A stretch of 64,000 nucleotides of DNA. Origin: Gymnogyps californianus. Lineage: Eukaryota; Chordata; Aves; Accipitriformes; Cathartidae. Under the pieces are notes generated by a model. It was not told where the DNA came from and did no database searches. It worked only from the letters and a program-made list of their open reading frames with translations. Location of the stretch: positions 205,797,494 through 205,861,493 of the forward strand of contig NC_059471.1 of the NCBI RefSeq assembly GCF_018139145.2, written 5' to 3'. A program made the position numbers and the translations under genes. Position 1 is the stretch's first letter; each line of letters begins with the position of its first letter. Of the stretch, positions 11,873 through 24,630 are shown piece after piece.

Positions 11873-14800
11873 CTAGGCAGCAAAGAAACAAAATCCTGTC
11901 ATAGATACACTGAGCCTCCAATTTAGTACGATGAATGTTGCAATGGTTTTTCCTTTCTTTTGAAATTAAGCTAGTGATTCAGTGCAGGTGAAGAGATCCC
12001 TGTGTGTCTGAAAGCTGTGCTTCTCCTCTGTGGGTATGACTGAAGATGCTTCCTGGCCTTTGGGAAGAAGGTAAGATGTTTCCTACCTGCATAGGAGTGA
12101 TACATCTGAGAATCCTGATCTAAGGATGATCTACCTGATATCTTCAAATCAAGACAATCTGTCTATAAGGAGTGTCGAGTTTGTATAGACTACAGTATGC
12201 AGAAGATCTAAACAGATTAATTCCATGTAAGGGTCCTTTTGACTTAAAATTAGTTAGTCTGCATATTTCGTATTGAAGGATCCTCACTGCTGTGTGATTT
12301 AAGCACCTGGAGTAATACACTTGAGGTCGGTAGTGGAAGTGACCCCACTACACAGAGCTTGCTTTGGGACTCCTTAGGGGAAAGGAAGTACTATATCAAA
12401 TGTTGTTACTCATAATGAATAATTGCTCAGGTAGTGGTTGATTAACAAAATGGAAAATGAGGAAAAATGTCAGCTTACTCTGGGCAGATGTTGTTTTCCC
12501 AAATCGACATTTAAATGTAATTTGTAGGGGACATATAAACTAGTAAAAAATCTGTTCAAAACCTTTTAATGACTTTCTCTGCTTTCTATGCACATAAATT
12601 CACATAATTTATTAGAAGAAGACATATATATTTTCCCTGTGGAATAACTGATAGAACAGCTGAGATTGATTCAAACAAAACCTGCTTTCTTTGAAAGAAT
12701 ATTAAAGCCTTCACAGAGCGTGTTCCAAATTTTCCTTTCTCTTGTTCAGTGTGAGAGTGAGCACAGAATGATGGATATGACATGCCATGTGTCAATCTGC
12801 TTTAAATAATAAAAGATAAAAGCTATCAAGTGTTGCTTTTCAAGATGAACTGCAAAGGCTAGATGTGATAGTCACACAAATGGTCTTGTGTTTTTTTGTG
12901 GTCTTAGCTGCAGAGTTGCAAGTATCGCAGCAGAGTGTTTAAATGAAACCCCATGTGGAGCCTGGAGAATTTTCTCCAGTTCCTAGCCTCCCTTTGGCTC
13001 ACTTTTGCTTTCAAAACTTAGCAAAGAGAGAACATGATGCAGCGTTTTCCTGCTTCCTGGTGTTCCTGGGATCCTGTTAAGCAATGCCAGGCTGAGTTGC
13101 CAGAGAGACTCTTTCAGGTTCTCCATTCTGTTCTTCAAATAGTGAAAGAATATACCTCAAAGCTTTGGAAAATACTTTGTGCAAAATCCAACTATGAAAT
13201 ATGTATTTATGCTCCTTTACTGGACAGGAAAAAAGTTGTCCAAAACTATGTTTAGCTAGATCTCCACAAAGTATTCTCAAAACCTTTACATTTGGGCATC
13301 TCATATGAGTAAGAATTTTTTCCTAGTTATCTTAGGAAGAGACGGGTGATAACCCTCTGCAGCTTGGAAGATTGTAGGGACTGCCTTCCTCCTTTGGTTT
13401 TATTGAGCATTTGTAGTTTCTTGAAAATTGGCTGCCAAAGTATTGAACAATTTGTGCATCTTTAACCTTTGGAGAAACACAAATGCAGCTCACAGCATGG
13501 CAGGTCATCAGTATCTACAGCAAAGTGCAAAAATTCTTTCTAGTTTTGACTAATTAAGTAATTATTGCTGATATTCTGCATGTCCACAGTGGAATGTGAT
13601 TGTGTTACTCATCTCAGTGGTGGAACTGACTCCTAACATAAGCAGCAGAGTTCTACTTTAAACACTTCAGGTAGGTGTGTTTGTCAAGGTGATGACCGCC
13701 ATATCTGTTATTGGGTATATTTAATAGCAAGAATAACTTAATTTTCCTTCTTTTTCATTTTCTGTGTCTGAACTAGTTTCTTATCCAGTATCTGCTTGCA
13801 TTTCATGGCTAGGTAGTTTCCATAATAGTTATAAATTCTACAAGCAAAACACAAATTGGAAAAATATTTATCAGGATTATATTACCTCTGTAATGCAGTT
13901 TCATACTGGCATGAGATTGCTTTGAATGTGTGAGGAAAAGGATGATGACATGTAGGCAATAAAGAGTGTGTTGTAGAGAAAAGGGAAAGTTTCACCTATT
14001 GCTTGAGATTAAACATGAGAAATGCTGGAGTTAGGAAGATTGTGACAGAGCGTAATCTAAAATTGAAGCCTGGGTCTATTAACTCATACATGTTAATCTG
14101 TTTGATACTGACTTTCTTTGTGATTCTTGGTAATTATTTGACTTCGTGTTTCAGTTTCTCTGAATATAACACAGTAGCTTCACAGGCACGTAGTAAAATT
14201 TAAGTAATACACATAAAAGGTGTGATTCATCTCACCTAATTTTAAGTGTCTGTGATGTCTAAATCCAAGCTAATCATCTGAACACTGTCTAATCACTGCT
14301 AAAAATAGGAGTTTCTAAGGCGTGGTCTGCGTTATCCTAACGTTTTGCTCTATGGACATCTGTTATGTCTTAGAAATGTCTGTTTCTTGGCACTGATCAT
14401 AAAAGGAATATAGACACATATCTTGCAGGCATTTTTGAGAAGAATCCCAGTCAATCTGTGTTGAAAAGGTGAAACTCTTAGTGTAATTATGTATATGTTC
14501 CTGTGATTTTGAGTTTGAGCTGCACAAATGTATCCAAATTACTTCTCCACTTTGGGACAGCAATTTGCAACTTCGGTAAAGTTCCAATTTACGTATATTT
14601 GCAACCTTTCAGTGACATTATAATTCACTGTAATGGAGTCAGATTATCTCTAACTCCTCAAGTTACTAGGAGATGTGATAAATACCTGTTGTGGTATGAT
14701 CTCATGAGATTTGAGAGGTGATTGGAACTGGCACAACCCAGTCTTGATATTTGAGATTTCTCAATACATTTAGGTCTTTCCTTTGGAAAGCATCTTTATG

Positions 14801-17665
14801 CTTACAAATATGGGAAGTGGAGTAGTCCAGCAGCACTTTCTCCTTCTAAGGTGGCAGGTAGATGATATAACTAGAAGGAAACTAAGCTACAGTCCTCTGT
14901 AGTGTCAGTATTATCCTTCCAAAAAAACTTTGTGTGGATTCTGCTTCTTTAAAAAACTTACTGTCTTATGCTGAAGAATCCATATTCCTTGTTAGAAACC
15001 AAACCACAAAGACAAAAGGCAATGAATACTTCCTTTTGTTCTGTGTTACCTGACTGCACAGCAGGAGAACTGAAACAAACATTTCAAAGTGTCTCAGTTC
15101 TTGTTTCATAGGAAAAGCAGGGGTTTGGAGGACAGGCAGAAACTGCCTCTCCTTTCCTGGAGGTGAAAGGAGTGGGAGGCTGCAGGTGGGCTGTCCATGG
15201 GGGAGCAGGGAAGCGGTGGAGAAAACAGACTTAAGAAGTCTTGTATTTTGAATACAAAATAGATGGAATCTAAAAAAAGTGGAGTACATCTGTTGTCTTT
15301 ATTAGTGATGAATTTGAGCAGTGAAAACAAGAAGATGGGCAACAAAGAGGGAGTGAGAATTGAGAAGTTCAGCACTGCAACACCTAGCTCTAAGGAGGTG
15401 CCTTTTTGCCTCGTAGGATCCCCAGCCTCAAGCTAGGATCTTATTCATTCCTGGGGACTCTGAGACATGATTTGTGGGGGGACATAAAGCCTGTTAGATT
15501 GATATGTCTGGGGGAAAAATGCTTTTGTATTTGCAAGCCCTGAAATAGAGATAACAACCTTGAGGCTAAGTGCAGGCTGAGAGCAATTGTTCAGCAGGAC
15601 AGTGAAACGTCTTAGAAGGTGGTTCACAGAAGGCAGCATTTTTGGTCCTGCTCTCCAAAAATAACAAGGTGCTTATCTCTGCACTTGGTATCCAGCTGTG
15701 ACTCTTTGACTTTGGACAGTCAGCCTTAAAGCCAGGTCAGTCCTTTGCTGAAAAGAAACTAGAAAGAGCTGCTTCCTCTGTAACAGTTCAGTGCATAATG
15801 CATGTAGCTGGGAGGCAAAAGACTCGTTTCCAAATTCCCACTCTACTGCAATGTTAGGCAGAGACATAAATTCAGGTCTCCCACAACTCCGGCATGTATT
15901 CTTAACCATCAGAATATTAGATATTCTAAACCAGTTTTCTCGCAATCCTTTAGGTTGAAATCATTCCAGTTTATATAAACAATCATCTTTTAGATGAGGC
16001 ATTTGAGCTACACTTTTCCCCATGAGAATGTCGTAAACCTCCAAACTGCAGAGCCAGTCAGACACTCAGTCTGTGACTACTTAATTATCCATTTGTAATG
16101 AAAAAAGCACTAAAGGAGACACCAAGACAGACTTTCCCAGAATACTGAGCAGCCTTGTAGCCAGGGACACTTTCCTGGGAGGTGGGAAATACCACTAGAC
16201 ACTACTGTCTGAAGCAGGTAGAGGGAGATTTCCCAGTCTTACACTAGTGCCAATTCTTTGCAGGATAAAATGATGAAATGGGATATTTCCTCTAGCTCCT
16301 AACAGATTCCTCTTTTGGCTTCACCCAGTAGGTGAGCTTTGAGAACCCATACTGGCTGGGCTATCCAGAAACAACAGGAAAAATGCTTAGTTGGAGAATG
16401 TGCAGATGATGGTTCAGTGGCTTCATTTTATATGCACTGGGACATGCTCCATGGAAGCAAGTTAGATGCCAGAGGGGCTTCAGGCACACCGCAGGTGTAG
16501 ATGATGAAACAGTGTTGTTTTGGAGTCCTTCTGTACAGCTACACCTTATTTAGCTTTGACAATCCATTCCAAAACCCTTATTCTAAAATAGGGTCTCTGC
16601 ATTTCAGTCAGCAGTTGAAGCACCTTTTTTAGAATACAGTGCATTTGTTTCTTTTTACAGGAGGCATCAGTAAACTATTAATATTTATCAGTACTTCAAC
16701 AGATGTTGACAATTTTAAAATAGAGGAGCTTCTTTTTTCCTCAGAGCCATGCATTGGTTAATGTAAATGTTTGAACGACAACTATGTTATTCTGTATGAA
16801 TTTGAATAGGGAATATATAAATCTATCAACTAATCATACATTATCTCAGAAATGTGGTAACACAGGACTCAGACTATGCATAAGTTTGTGATAATAAAAT
16901 GTTATCATTATCAACTTGGGATTAGTCCTCACTGACAAACCATAGTTACATCATCAAAGTTATTCTGAAGGACTACTAATTTTGCCTGCTCTCTCAAAAT
17001 TATAGTATTTATACATATCACTAATTTACGAAAATGTGTACACATTTCTTTTAAAAATTGTGTATATGTTTCATTTTATATTTTATTTCACCTGAAATGA
17101 ATCTATGTTGGTTTTGTTACCTGTTATTTGGTTACGGGGATGTCTCCCTCCTAATGGTATAAAGCTACCATTTTTATGCCTGATGCATCACATGATGTTG
17201 TCATCTAACCTGGAAGATGGACTACCTTTCCCTGGTGGGGCCTTCTGTGTTTCTGGAAATAAATTGCATTGTCAACAGTATCTTTTAATCTTATGCATAT
17301 ATATAGTCTGCCTACATTGAACATAGTTATACATAGTCTTACCTAATCTGATTTTTAAAATCTTCTGCTTAAACTTGGTTTTGGGAAGTCAAGATTAAAA
17401 GATGCCAGGTCACACTCTGCAGGAAAGGGCTGAGTGATGCACTGTTTCTAACTTAATTCTTTCTGATTCTAACTTAATTTACTGTGACATCTTTTAGATG
17501 CAGACAACCTGAGAGTCCTGTCTTTTTCTATGGATGAATAAAAAAGCCATTTTACTTATAGCCTTAACATGGTGTTCATTTGGGTTCAGCCATATAGTAA
17601 TATTTGTCTGACCATTACACAGATTTTAGTGTTATAAAAAGGGAAGTCGGGAAGAAATAACTCAC
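11873..17665 (-). other. MAGI2: MAGI2 intron splitting PDZ3
   Basis: This 5,793-nt phase-0 intron runs from GTGAGT at 17665 to CCTAG at 11873. It contains a possible ancient SINE-like stretch near 14055-14290 on the plus strand. No coding exon was recognised and no other structure stood out. Confidence 0.9.
14055..14290 (+). mobile_element. Possible ancient SINE-like remnant
   Basis: The plus strand has GAAGCCTGGGTCTATTAACT, later GATACTGACTTTCTTTGTGA, TTGACTTCGTGTTTCAGTTT. This resembles the MIR core and the part following it (GGTCTATTCC, CTGACTTGCTGTGTGACC, CACTTCTCTGTGCCTCAGTT). The tail around 14220-14280 resembles another repeated motif seen in reptile and bird genomes. Low certainty. 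Confidence 0.4.
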
Positions 17666-17757
17666 AGGCTGTCCAGGCTCATCTCCTCCCAGGATCCTGA
17701 AGCCAAACCCAGACTCCATTCTCCGAAGGTGAACATCCAGCTCCTTGTAATCGGGAC
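17666..17757 (-). CDS. MAGI2: MAGI2 coding exon, N-terminal half of PDZ3 (GFGF loop)
   Basis: This 92-nt minus-strand exon completes the Gly codon and encodes 30 residues, [20 protein letters not shown] then [10 protein letters not shown]. This is the first strand and carboxylate-binding loop of MAGI2 PDZ3: GFGF is the variant of the canonical GLGF motif that binds C-terminal carboxylates, followed by the second strand RILGG. The donor is CCT|GTGAGT in phase 0. The acceptor is AAACCAG with only a weak pyrimidine tract. An upstream CTCAG at 17779-17783 could extend the exon by 21 nt in frame. Known family function: PDZ domains of MAGI2 assemble receptors and adhesion molecules at junctions and synapses. 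Which ligand uses this PDZ in this bird cannot be read from the sequence. Confidence 0.97.
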
Positions 17758-20073
17758 CTGGTTTAAAGGGAAATCCCACTGAGCAAAGCATTTTGGCTTT
17801 GTCTTGAGAATTTGCACCATCTTCCCTCCCACCTTGTGTTCATTGCACATGACTAATGGCATCCTGGTTACAGCTGGTGGAAACAAATGGGACACAATGT
17901 GTTGTACACAGACAAGGAGGAGACTTGAAAATGTAGGTATCTCTCGGAGGATGATTTCTATTCAGTAGAATACACTAAACCAAGCTAGAACACATTCACA
18001 GGAGAACAGTACTGGAAAAGTCTGTCCAAAATAGAGGTTATAAAGGTGCCTTCTTCCTACAACTGACTGCATAATACACTGCTGTTCATCCACCTCTGGT
18101 ATTTAATTTGTGTTTTCCTTGTAGTTCATTAAAACCTACAGAGAATAAACTGAAATGGGAGATAGAGATACACAGAAAAATTATCAGTCCAACTTACAAA
18201 AGATGAATAATCATTACAGGCTGTTTTAGTTCTGCATACAGATATAAAGCAGTATGTCTTTTTATGTAATGTAGATTTTAAGTACTCCACTTTCAGGTAA
18301 TACCCTCAATAAAGAGTTTTGACGAAAGCTGTCATTATAAGCCTCTGAGTCTTAGGGTTTAAATTGAAAGCTAACATCATTAACTTGAACTCCTTAATGC
18401 TACTCAATTAAAGTCTCAACAGCTTTATGAATCATTAAGATTGTGCTTCCATATGCCTGCGTAACTTGCCTGTAAACATATATTCTGCCCTGGAATATAT
18501 CAGTTCAGGAACACAGGGTTTTTTAAAAGTCAGTTTCTTATAAAAGTATCATTGGCTTCATTTGAAAGACACCATTTTTTTGGGTCTTGATGCCCTCAAA
18601 ATACAAAAGAGAAATTTTGAATAAAATTTCAAATAGTATAAAGTGAAACTGTAAGCAGTTAGAGGACTAAGAAATTGTCTATTTTGACTATCGCTTTGTC
18701 TGCATGTTCAGAGGGGCCTTAGGCTCATCACCTAAAGCAGGACAGTGATTAACAGGAATGGTCTTTCATACAGATTGCACTCTGGTCTATAAATTGTGAC
18801 AGCTTTTGGCCAGTGTCAGCTTGTTGCCAACCCCAACAGACAAAAAGGGATGAGTAGGTTTATTTCAGCAAACTGTTCATAGCGTCTCCAGTTGTGCCTT
18901 GTTTCCTCAGGAGGGGAGGGACTACAGATGGCTGAAACATGGTACTTCAGTGACTCTAATTTACACATTGCCCCCAGAGCCATCAGTAGACACCTCACAA
19001 ACTGCTGAGTTGGGCAGAACTCAGCTTTAGTCTGGGATTAAAGCTAATTCAGTTTCAGTCAGGTCTTGCAAAGACAGAGACACAGAACTACATGCAGTGG
19101 CTCTAATACTATGACCATGCAATAAAAATCCTCTCTAGACAGCAGCATAGTGTATTATCTCAGCAGTGTATATTGGTATGAGTGAGACTGAATCACAAAT
19201 ATTTCAGTTGGTAAAATAAAAGTATTACCTTTCCCTACCAACTTGCTTCTCATATATTTAGAAGACAAACCCAAACAGATCCTAACAGCTTATTATGCTG
19301 ACTTTTTTCAATTTATTTGATAAGTGTCTCAACAGTGAATAAAAGAACAAATGAAGTTTGTGCATGTACAGTACGTTAACTTAATGCAAAGGTTGTTTCA
19401 AAGTTGCGAGAGGCAAAAGAATTTTAAGATGAAAGCGATACCTTATCTTTACCTGATTTGCTGTGCCTAAGCGTAACAAGGATGGGGCTTAGTAGTAGGG
19501 AGAGGGCTTTGTAGATAGACGCAGTAGGATCACCATTTATAGCCCAGGTCTAACACTCAAAGGCACTGTTTCCAGCAGTCTGTCACAAACCAAGCACTAC
19601 CTTTATTTGCGCAAATGTGAATGAATATGCACAGCTGGGAATACATTAAGAAAGTATAAGAATGTCAGGTTGTGAAGAACACATGCTCTGGCACACTGAG
19701 ATGAAAACGTCCCTCAAATGCATACATTGACAAAGCTGATCCAAACCAACGTTAGCACCAGACTCCAAAATAAGAGGTACTATTTTTTTTTAAAAGAGGC
19801 TGTTTTTCTACCTATTTAGAATGGAATAGGTAAGCCAGGTCGACCATGAAAAGGTTTAGGCTAAAAATACTGTATATGGGCATACTTTTCTATGAGCTCT
19901 AACACAGTTTGGAAGCCTTTGGATTAACTGACTATGCCATCACGCTTGCTCAGAAGAGCCTTCCTTCCCAAATAGCCGGAAGTCTATGGAGCTCATTCTC
20001 TGCCGACTCTTATCAGGCCACTTTTAAAAAATAATGTTCTTTTCTGTCCCACCAAGCAAATGAAACATGGGAC

Positions 20074-20160
20074 TGGAAAGGATCCCTGGGTCATCTAGTC
20101 CAGCTCCCTGTTATTGCAAGCCTGTGCAAGCAAACAGCACACAGACCTTACCAGTAAAGA
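20074..20160 (-). mobile_element. CR1 3'-end fragment
   Basis: The plus strand contains GGGACTGGAAAGGATCCCTG followed by GGTCATCTAGTCCAGCTCCC, the reverse complement of the CR1 3' untranslated region. It is short and diverged. Confidence 0.65.
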
Positions 20161-20479
20161 CATAGGCAAAGAAGACACTGGTACCTGAGCTTGTTTGTGG
20201 CCGTTGTCACTAGGTCACCTGCCTCATTCAGAATTTTCACTGATAGATTGCACCCCATGATTTTACTTAATTTTTCACTGTAATATCATGCTATCTCCAG
20301 CAAATGACTAGTACATTTAAAAGCATTTCCTCCACTGCTGTTGCCAGTTGTTTCGGCTTTCATGTCTGGTATGATATGACTCCTTTGGCTGCACTGACCA
20401 GCTCTCCATTGGTCTGGAGACAACTAGACCATAGATACCTTAACTTACATGTCTGAATGTGGATGTGATTTCCACCCTT

Positions 20480-20860
20480 AGTTTTTGTGCTTAGGTCAAT
20501 AATGAAAATAACACAGAAGACTTATTGCAAGACTCTCCACTAATATTACCCTTTCAGTCCAGAAAATGTTCTTTTAGTAGAATTGCTTATCTGCTTTACA
20601 GCCATTCCTCTTTACATTTTGTGCTAAGCAGTATCTTCTTCAGGCTAATATGGAAGTGCTTCAATTATAACTGGCATTTTGTAAAATGTCTAGTTGAAGT
20701 CTAGATTGATTAAGCATGCATCGCTTGTTTGGTGTAAAAAATCAGTTACCAGATTAGTCTGACACAATCAACTTTTGGTAAACTCCTTTTGCATTAGGTC
20801 TCAGTTTATCTCCGTATCGGCAGTTAGTCTTTAATTAAAAATATGTTCTAAAGTCTTGCT
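20480..20860 (-). mobile_element. Ancient CR1 ORF2-region remnant
   Basis: Plus-strand phrases such as GGTCAATAATGAAAATAACA, GTTGAAGTCTAGATTGATTA and ACTTTTGGTAAACTCCTTTTGC occur in the order seen in the reverse complement of old amniote CR1/L3-like elements. It is highly diverged and boundaries are approximate. It may belong to the same insertion as the 3' fragment at 20074. Confidence 0.5.
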
Positions 20861-23001
20861 GCTGCTGAGATCCCTTTTTTCCTGTTTCTGAAAGACAGGT
20901 AAGTTGTTCATTACTATGAGTTTTTACTACAGGAGCTCATGCTTGGTAGATTTACTAAAAGCCTCTACTATTATGTGGCAGCAGTTTCAATATTCCTGAA
21001 TGTACATTGATCAAGTCTTCTTACCCATGTAAGTTATTACATTTCATCTGATATTTCTTCAGTGCTTGCTTCTCTAAGATTCTGGTACTTTTTTTCCTCA
21101 CAAAGGATTGTTAGATAAACTAAATTTTGCCTTTTCTTGCTGGAGCAGATATTCAGTTGATCATACAAAGATAATTACCTATACTTATAGAAAAATGACA
21201 CTCCTGTGCCTTGCAATATACTGCAAACTGTTGGTTAATCTAACTTCATTATGGAAAAAGTGCTTTTTTTTTCTCTTGGTAACCTAGATTAGCACCTTGT
21301 GGTTCATGCCAAGTAAGAAGAAATGAATAGGTTTGCAGATACGGGAGTCAAGCCAAGACTGAATTAGCATAGTCTTTTGCACAGTTTGCTTATCCTTCCC
21401 GTCGACTGAATACACCTGAATGTCCCATCTCCTACCAGTTTCATTGAAAGGAGAGTTTCAGCTTAAAGTCAATGTTTCTGACTGTATAATATGGGTATCA
21501 TGTGCAAGAATGACAATGTTCCCTGTTCTTCCTTGCCTCTCTACGCATTTATATTAGAAAAAAAAATTAGATTTGCCTGCTAGTAACTTCATTGTCTTTT
21601 CTATAGTTACAGCATTTTGTTTCTTCTTTTTGTGTAAAGGAAAACTTTCTTAACTGATCATTTGGCCTAGAAGAGAAAAAAAAAAAACAATTCACTTTGC
21701 TAGGTTATAAAACCAGCTGGCTCCCCCATGAATTTGAGAATGGTATGCAATGATCTGATCATTGCTGCACAGTGAGGACAGTAAAGAGCATTGGGAAATT
21801 CTACTTTCTGGTTCCTGGACAACAGGGAATTTGCTTTAAATGTAAATGTACCAGAATAGATTGTTACTGAACAATAGTGAGATCTCATAGGTGAAGATGT
21901 GATTATCAACTCTCAGCTATATTTCTGTACTGTATTCATTTGAATTGCTAGGTAAATTACACATTGATAAGTGTACATGTAATAGTTTCTTAAAAGTATG
22001 TAAAGAAAATATAACCCTGAAGATGATTAATTCATTTTCTGTATGAGTCAAGTTGCACAAGTGCTATGTGATTTTTATAGTGATAAACCTGGTATTTGGG
22101 ATGATGTTGTAAATGTTGAGATGGAATTTTTTTTAATTAAATCTCTTCTATATTGCAGTTAAAACAAGGATGAAGAGCTTTGTTGTAATAATTTTACAGT
22201 CTTTCTGGGTGTACTCAACTTTTCTGCTAAAAATAAAAATTAATTTGGACTCCGTTGCTGAAGATGGTGAAGATTTTTGTTCCATATAAATCATTACTGT
22301 GAATTGTGAATTGTGATTGACACAAATCTACAACAACTTTTTATCTGAGTTTCATATGCTCTTGAAAGATGTGAAAAGCTTGAAAACAGTCATGGGTCTG
22401 CTGGTCTCCAATGTGAATAGCTTTTTAAAAAGCATACATATTTCCTCTTGATATTTATGGAGAGGAAAAGCTGGTAAATAAAGACTTCAGTATAAAAATC
22501 AGCAAAGCAAAAAAAAAGAAGAAGAAAAAAAAGAATTGATGTGCAGAGTTATTCAACTTATAAACCCTACTGGGGTATGCAAAACCAGCCCAATATCATA
22601 TTTAATTTAGGAGTTCTATTCTTTTGCAAATGAAGATAGAATGAATTTCAGTTTTACAAAAAAATTGCTTAAGCTTAGACTTGGGCATGAGCTGTAGAGA
22701 TACATTTTTATGTTAAAGAGTGAACACTAATGTATGAAAGTACACATAAAACATTGTAAAACATACACAATGACTGGCTGAGGAAAAAGAAATACTTTTC
22801 CTTGCTCATAATGCAAATCTATTATAACAAGATTTAGAGTTAGCATTCTATAACCCCACAAAGCTCATACAAAAATAAAATGGTGACTGGCCAGCCATGA
22901 CTGGCCATTATCTAGAGAAATGAGTAAAGAAAGAAGAATAACTAAAACATAAAATGAAGGACAACTAGTTTATAGAACAATGAAGGCTGAAGAATACTTG
23001 C

Positions 23002-23043
23002 CAGAGGAATCCACTCGAAAACCAGTCCTGGGCATCACTTGTT
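23002..23043 (-). CDS. MAGI2: MAGI2 42-nt cassette exon with GC donor
   Basis: This minus-strand exon of exactly 42 nt has acceptor CCTATTCAG. Joined to the upstream C it reads QQVMPRTGFRVDSS plus the first base of a Gly codon, corresponding to the QQVPPRTSFRMDSSG stretch of human MAGI2. It is phase 1 on both sides, so skipping it removes 14 residues and keeps the frame, giving ESR-R-PDYKELD. The donor is TCTG|GCAAGT, a GC donor with otherwise perfect consensus. The nearest GT (at 22997) would add 4 nt and shift the frame, whereas the GC site restores GGT-CCC (Gly-Pro) exactly as in the protein. I recall that human MAGI2 isoforms differ by a 14-residue segment at this place. The exon is short, so identification depends on the splice and phase fit and the peptide match. 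Confidence 0.93.
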
Positions 23044-24569
23044 CTGAATAGGAAAATGGGGAGTTAAAGATGAAATACATTTCTCAAGTTATTTAAAGAT
23101 GCAGCATCAATTTCTCTGCTGTGTTTTGAATTACTGAGGTGCAATTTTCACTTTTTATTACATTTTTTTTTCTTCCCTTCCTTCCTGACTTCCTAGGTGG
23201 TACAAGTATGTATTCCTGCTAGACATAGACCTCCCTGTCCATTTCTATGCAAAGTGAAACAGATGGTAAGATGGTAATGCTCCTTTAACATAACATAGGT
23301 TATGATGAATATAAAATTGTTAATGTGTTTAAAATTGTGAAAGTTAGTAACAATATTTGTGCTTATTCAAGTGCAGCAATAAAAAGGAAAGTTTAATGGC
23401 TATGTTTAGATGACTTGACCACTGCTTTTATTCAACTCAATTGCAAAATGTCTTTTATCGTCAAGAAGAGCAAGATTTTGCTAGAAGGATGTATGTTGCC
23501 AATAACAACAACTGGTTGTACGTGAAGGCAAATGCAGGTAAACCCATTTAACCTGCTTTTCCTGCAGGTAGTTTCAAAGTATTTGCGTTTCACTAGATGA
23601 AATGCAGCAAATAACTGATTTGTTTTCATACACAACTACTTTGCTGCCATTAGAGGAATCTGGAAGAAGTCCATAGCTGAATTCACTGTCACACTTCCTT
23701 TGCTGATTTTGAAATGTTCTGACTAAGAATTTCTGTTTTATTATCTCTGCAGCATTCAGAGTGAATTGCAAAACATCCGAAACCAGAGGTGATTTCCATT
23801 GGCCTACCTACAATAGAAAGGTAAATAAAGCACTAACACATTCATGTGACTCTAAACCAGAATATCACACCATGCATATTTCGTAGTATAAATGGGGTGA
23901 GGTCTGTCACATTAGCATCATTAGGACAGTGATGCAACATGTGAGTATATATTATCTTCCTGAGACAGAAGGAAGACAGGAGTGGATTTAATACTATAAG
24001 CAGGTAGTTCCAGGCAGAAAGAAGCCAGAGAATATACTGGAGGCCAGCAATTTTGGCTAAGCCTTCTGGAAATATGTGGATGTGGTGAGAGAAATGAGAG
24101 GACAGTATTTCCTCTGTGGGCAGCTCCTTACCACTTTGGAAGAGTTTGGACTTAAGCTACCTGCTTTCTGGTGGACTGCTTCCTAAAGGCAGCATGGACT
24201 GTAATGGTAGCAGCTGAGTAATTTGTAGCTCACTTGAGTCGATACTGAACTAATGCCCTAGGGCAAAGACATTTTCCCAAAAATGGAGATGGAGACCACT
24301 GAATGTCTTATGACTTTTTTGGTAAGAGTGTTTACGTAACAGCCATGACCTGCTCAAATTCAGATGACTGCTACCCTGCTTACCAAAAATACGATCTAGC
24401 GATTCCACTGGATGGGAACATCCCTTTGGATTTGGTGTTCCTGTTGTGTTTGTGTTCACTGGCTGAGTTAAGAGTTGTGTCATGTGGGCTATGGTGTTTG
24501 AGTTTATAGGTGGCTGTACATCTTTACTTTGCTGGTTAAAGGAGGTATTTCCTTCACACACTTCAGATG

Positions 24570-24630
24570 TCATAAAGTGATTTGGGATCCTTCAAGATGA
24601 GAGGTGCTATCTAAGTGTAAATTATTCCAC
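24570..24630 (+). mobile_element. Possible tail of an ancient SINE/LINE2-like element
   Basis: AAAGTGATTTGGGATCCTTC followed by AGATGAGAGGTGCTATCTAA resembles the tail shared by old amniote SINEs and L2/CR1-like elements (CTTTGAGATCCTTGGATGAA, AGGCGCTATATAA). The body is not recognisable upstream. Confidence 0.45.

Larger units (their letters stand above)
17758..23001 (-). other. MAGI2: MAGI2 GC-AG intron
   Basis: This 5,244-nt phase-1 intron starts GCAAGT and ends AAACCAG, so it belongs to the minor GC-AG class spliced by the U2 machinery. The frame across it (G|GT, Gly) matches the MAGI2 protein only with this GC site. The acceptor tract GGGATTTCCCTTTAAACCAG is purine-interrupted. The intron includes CR1-related sequence around 20074-20860. 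Confidence 0.9.

Noticed and set aside
11511..11876. 121-residue plus-strand open frame
   Set aside because: Its second half is the antisense of MAGI2 PDZ3. The first half is intron sequence.
22992..22997. GT donor (GTATTC) four bases past the GC donor of the 42-nt exon
   Set aside because: It would lengthen the exon to 46 nt and shift the frame into PDZ3. The GC site gives the known protein.
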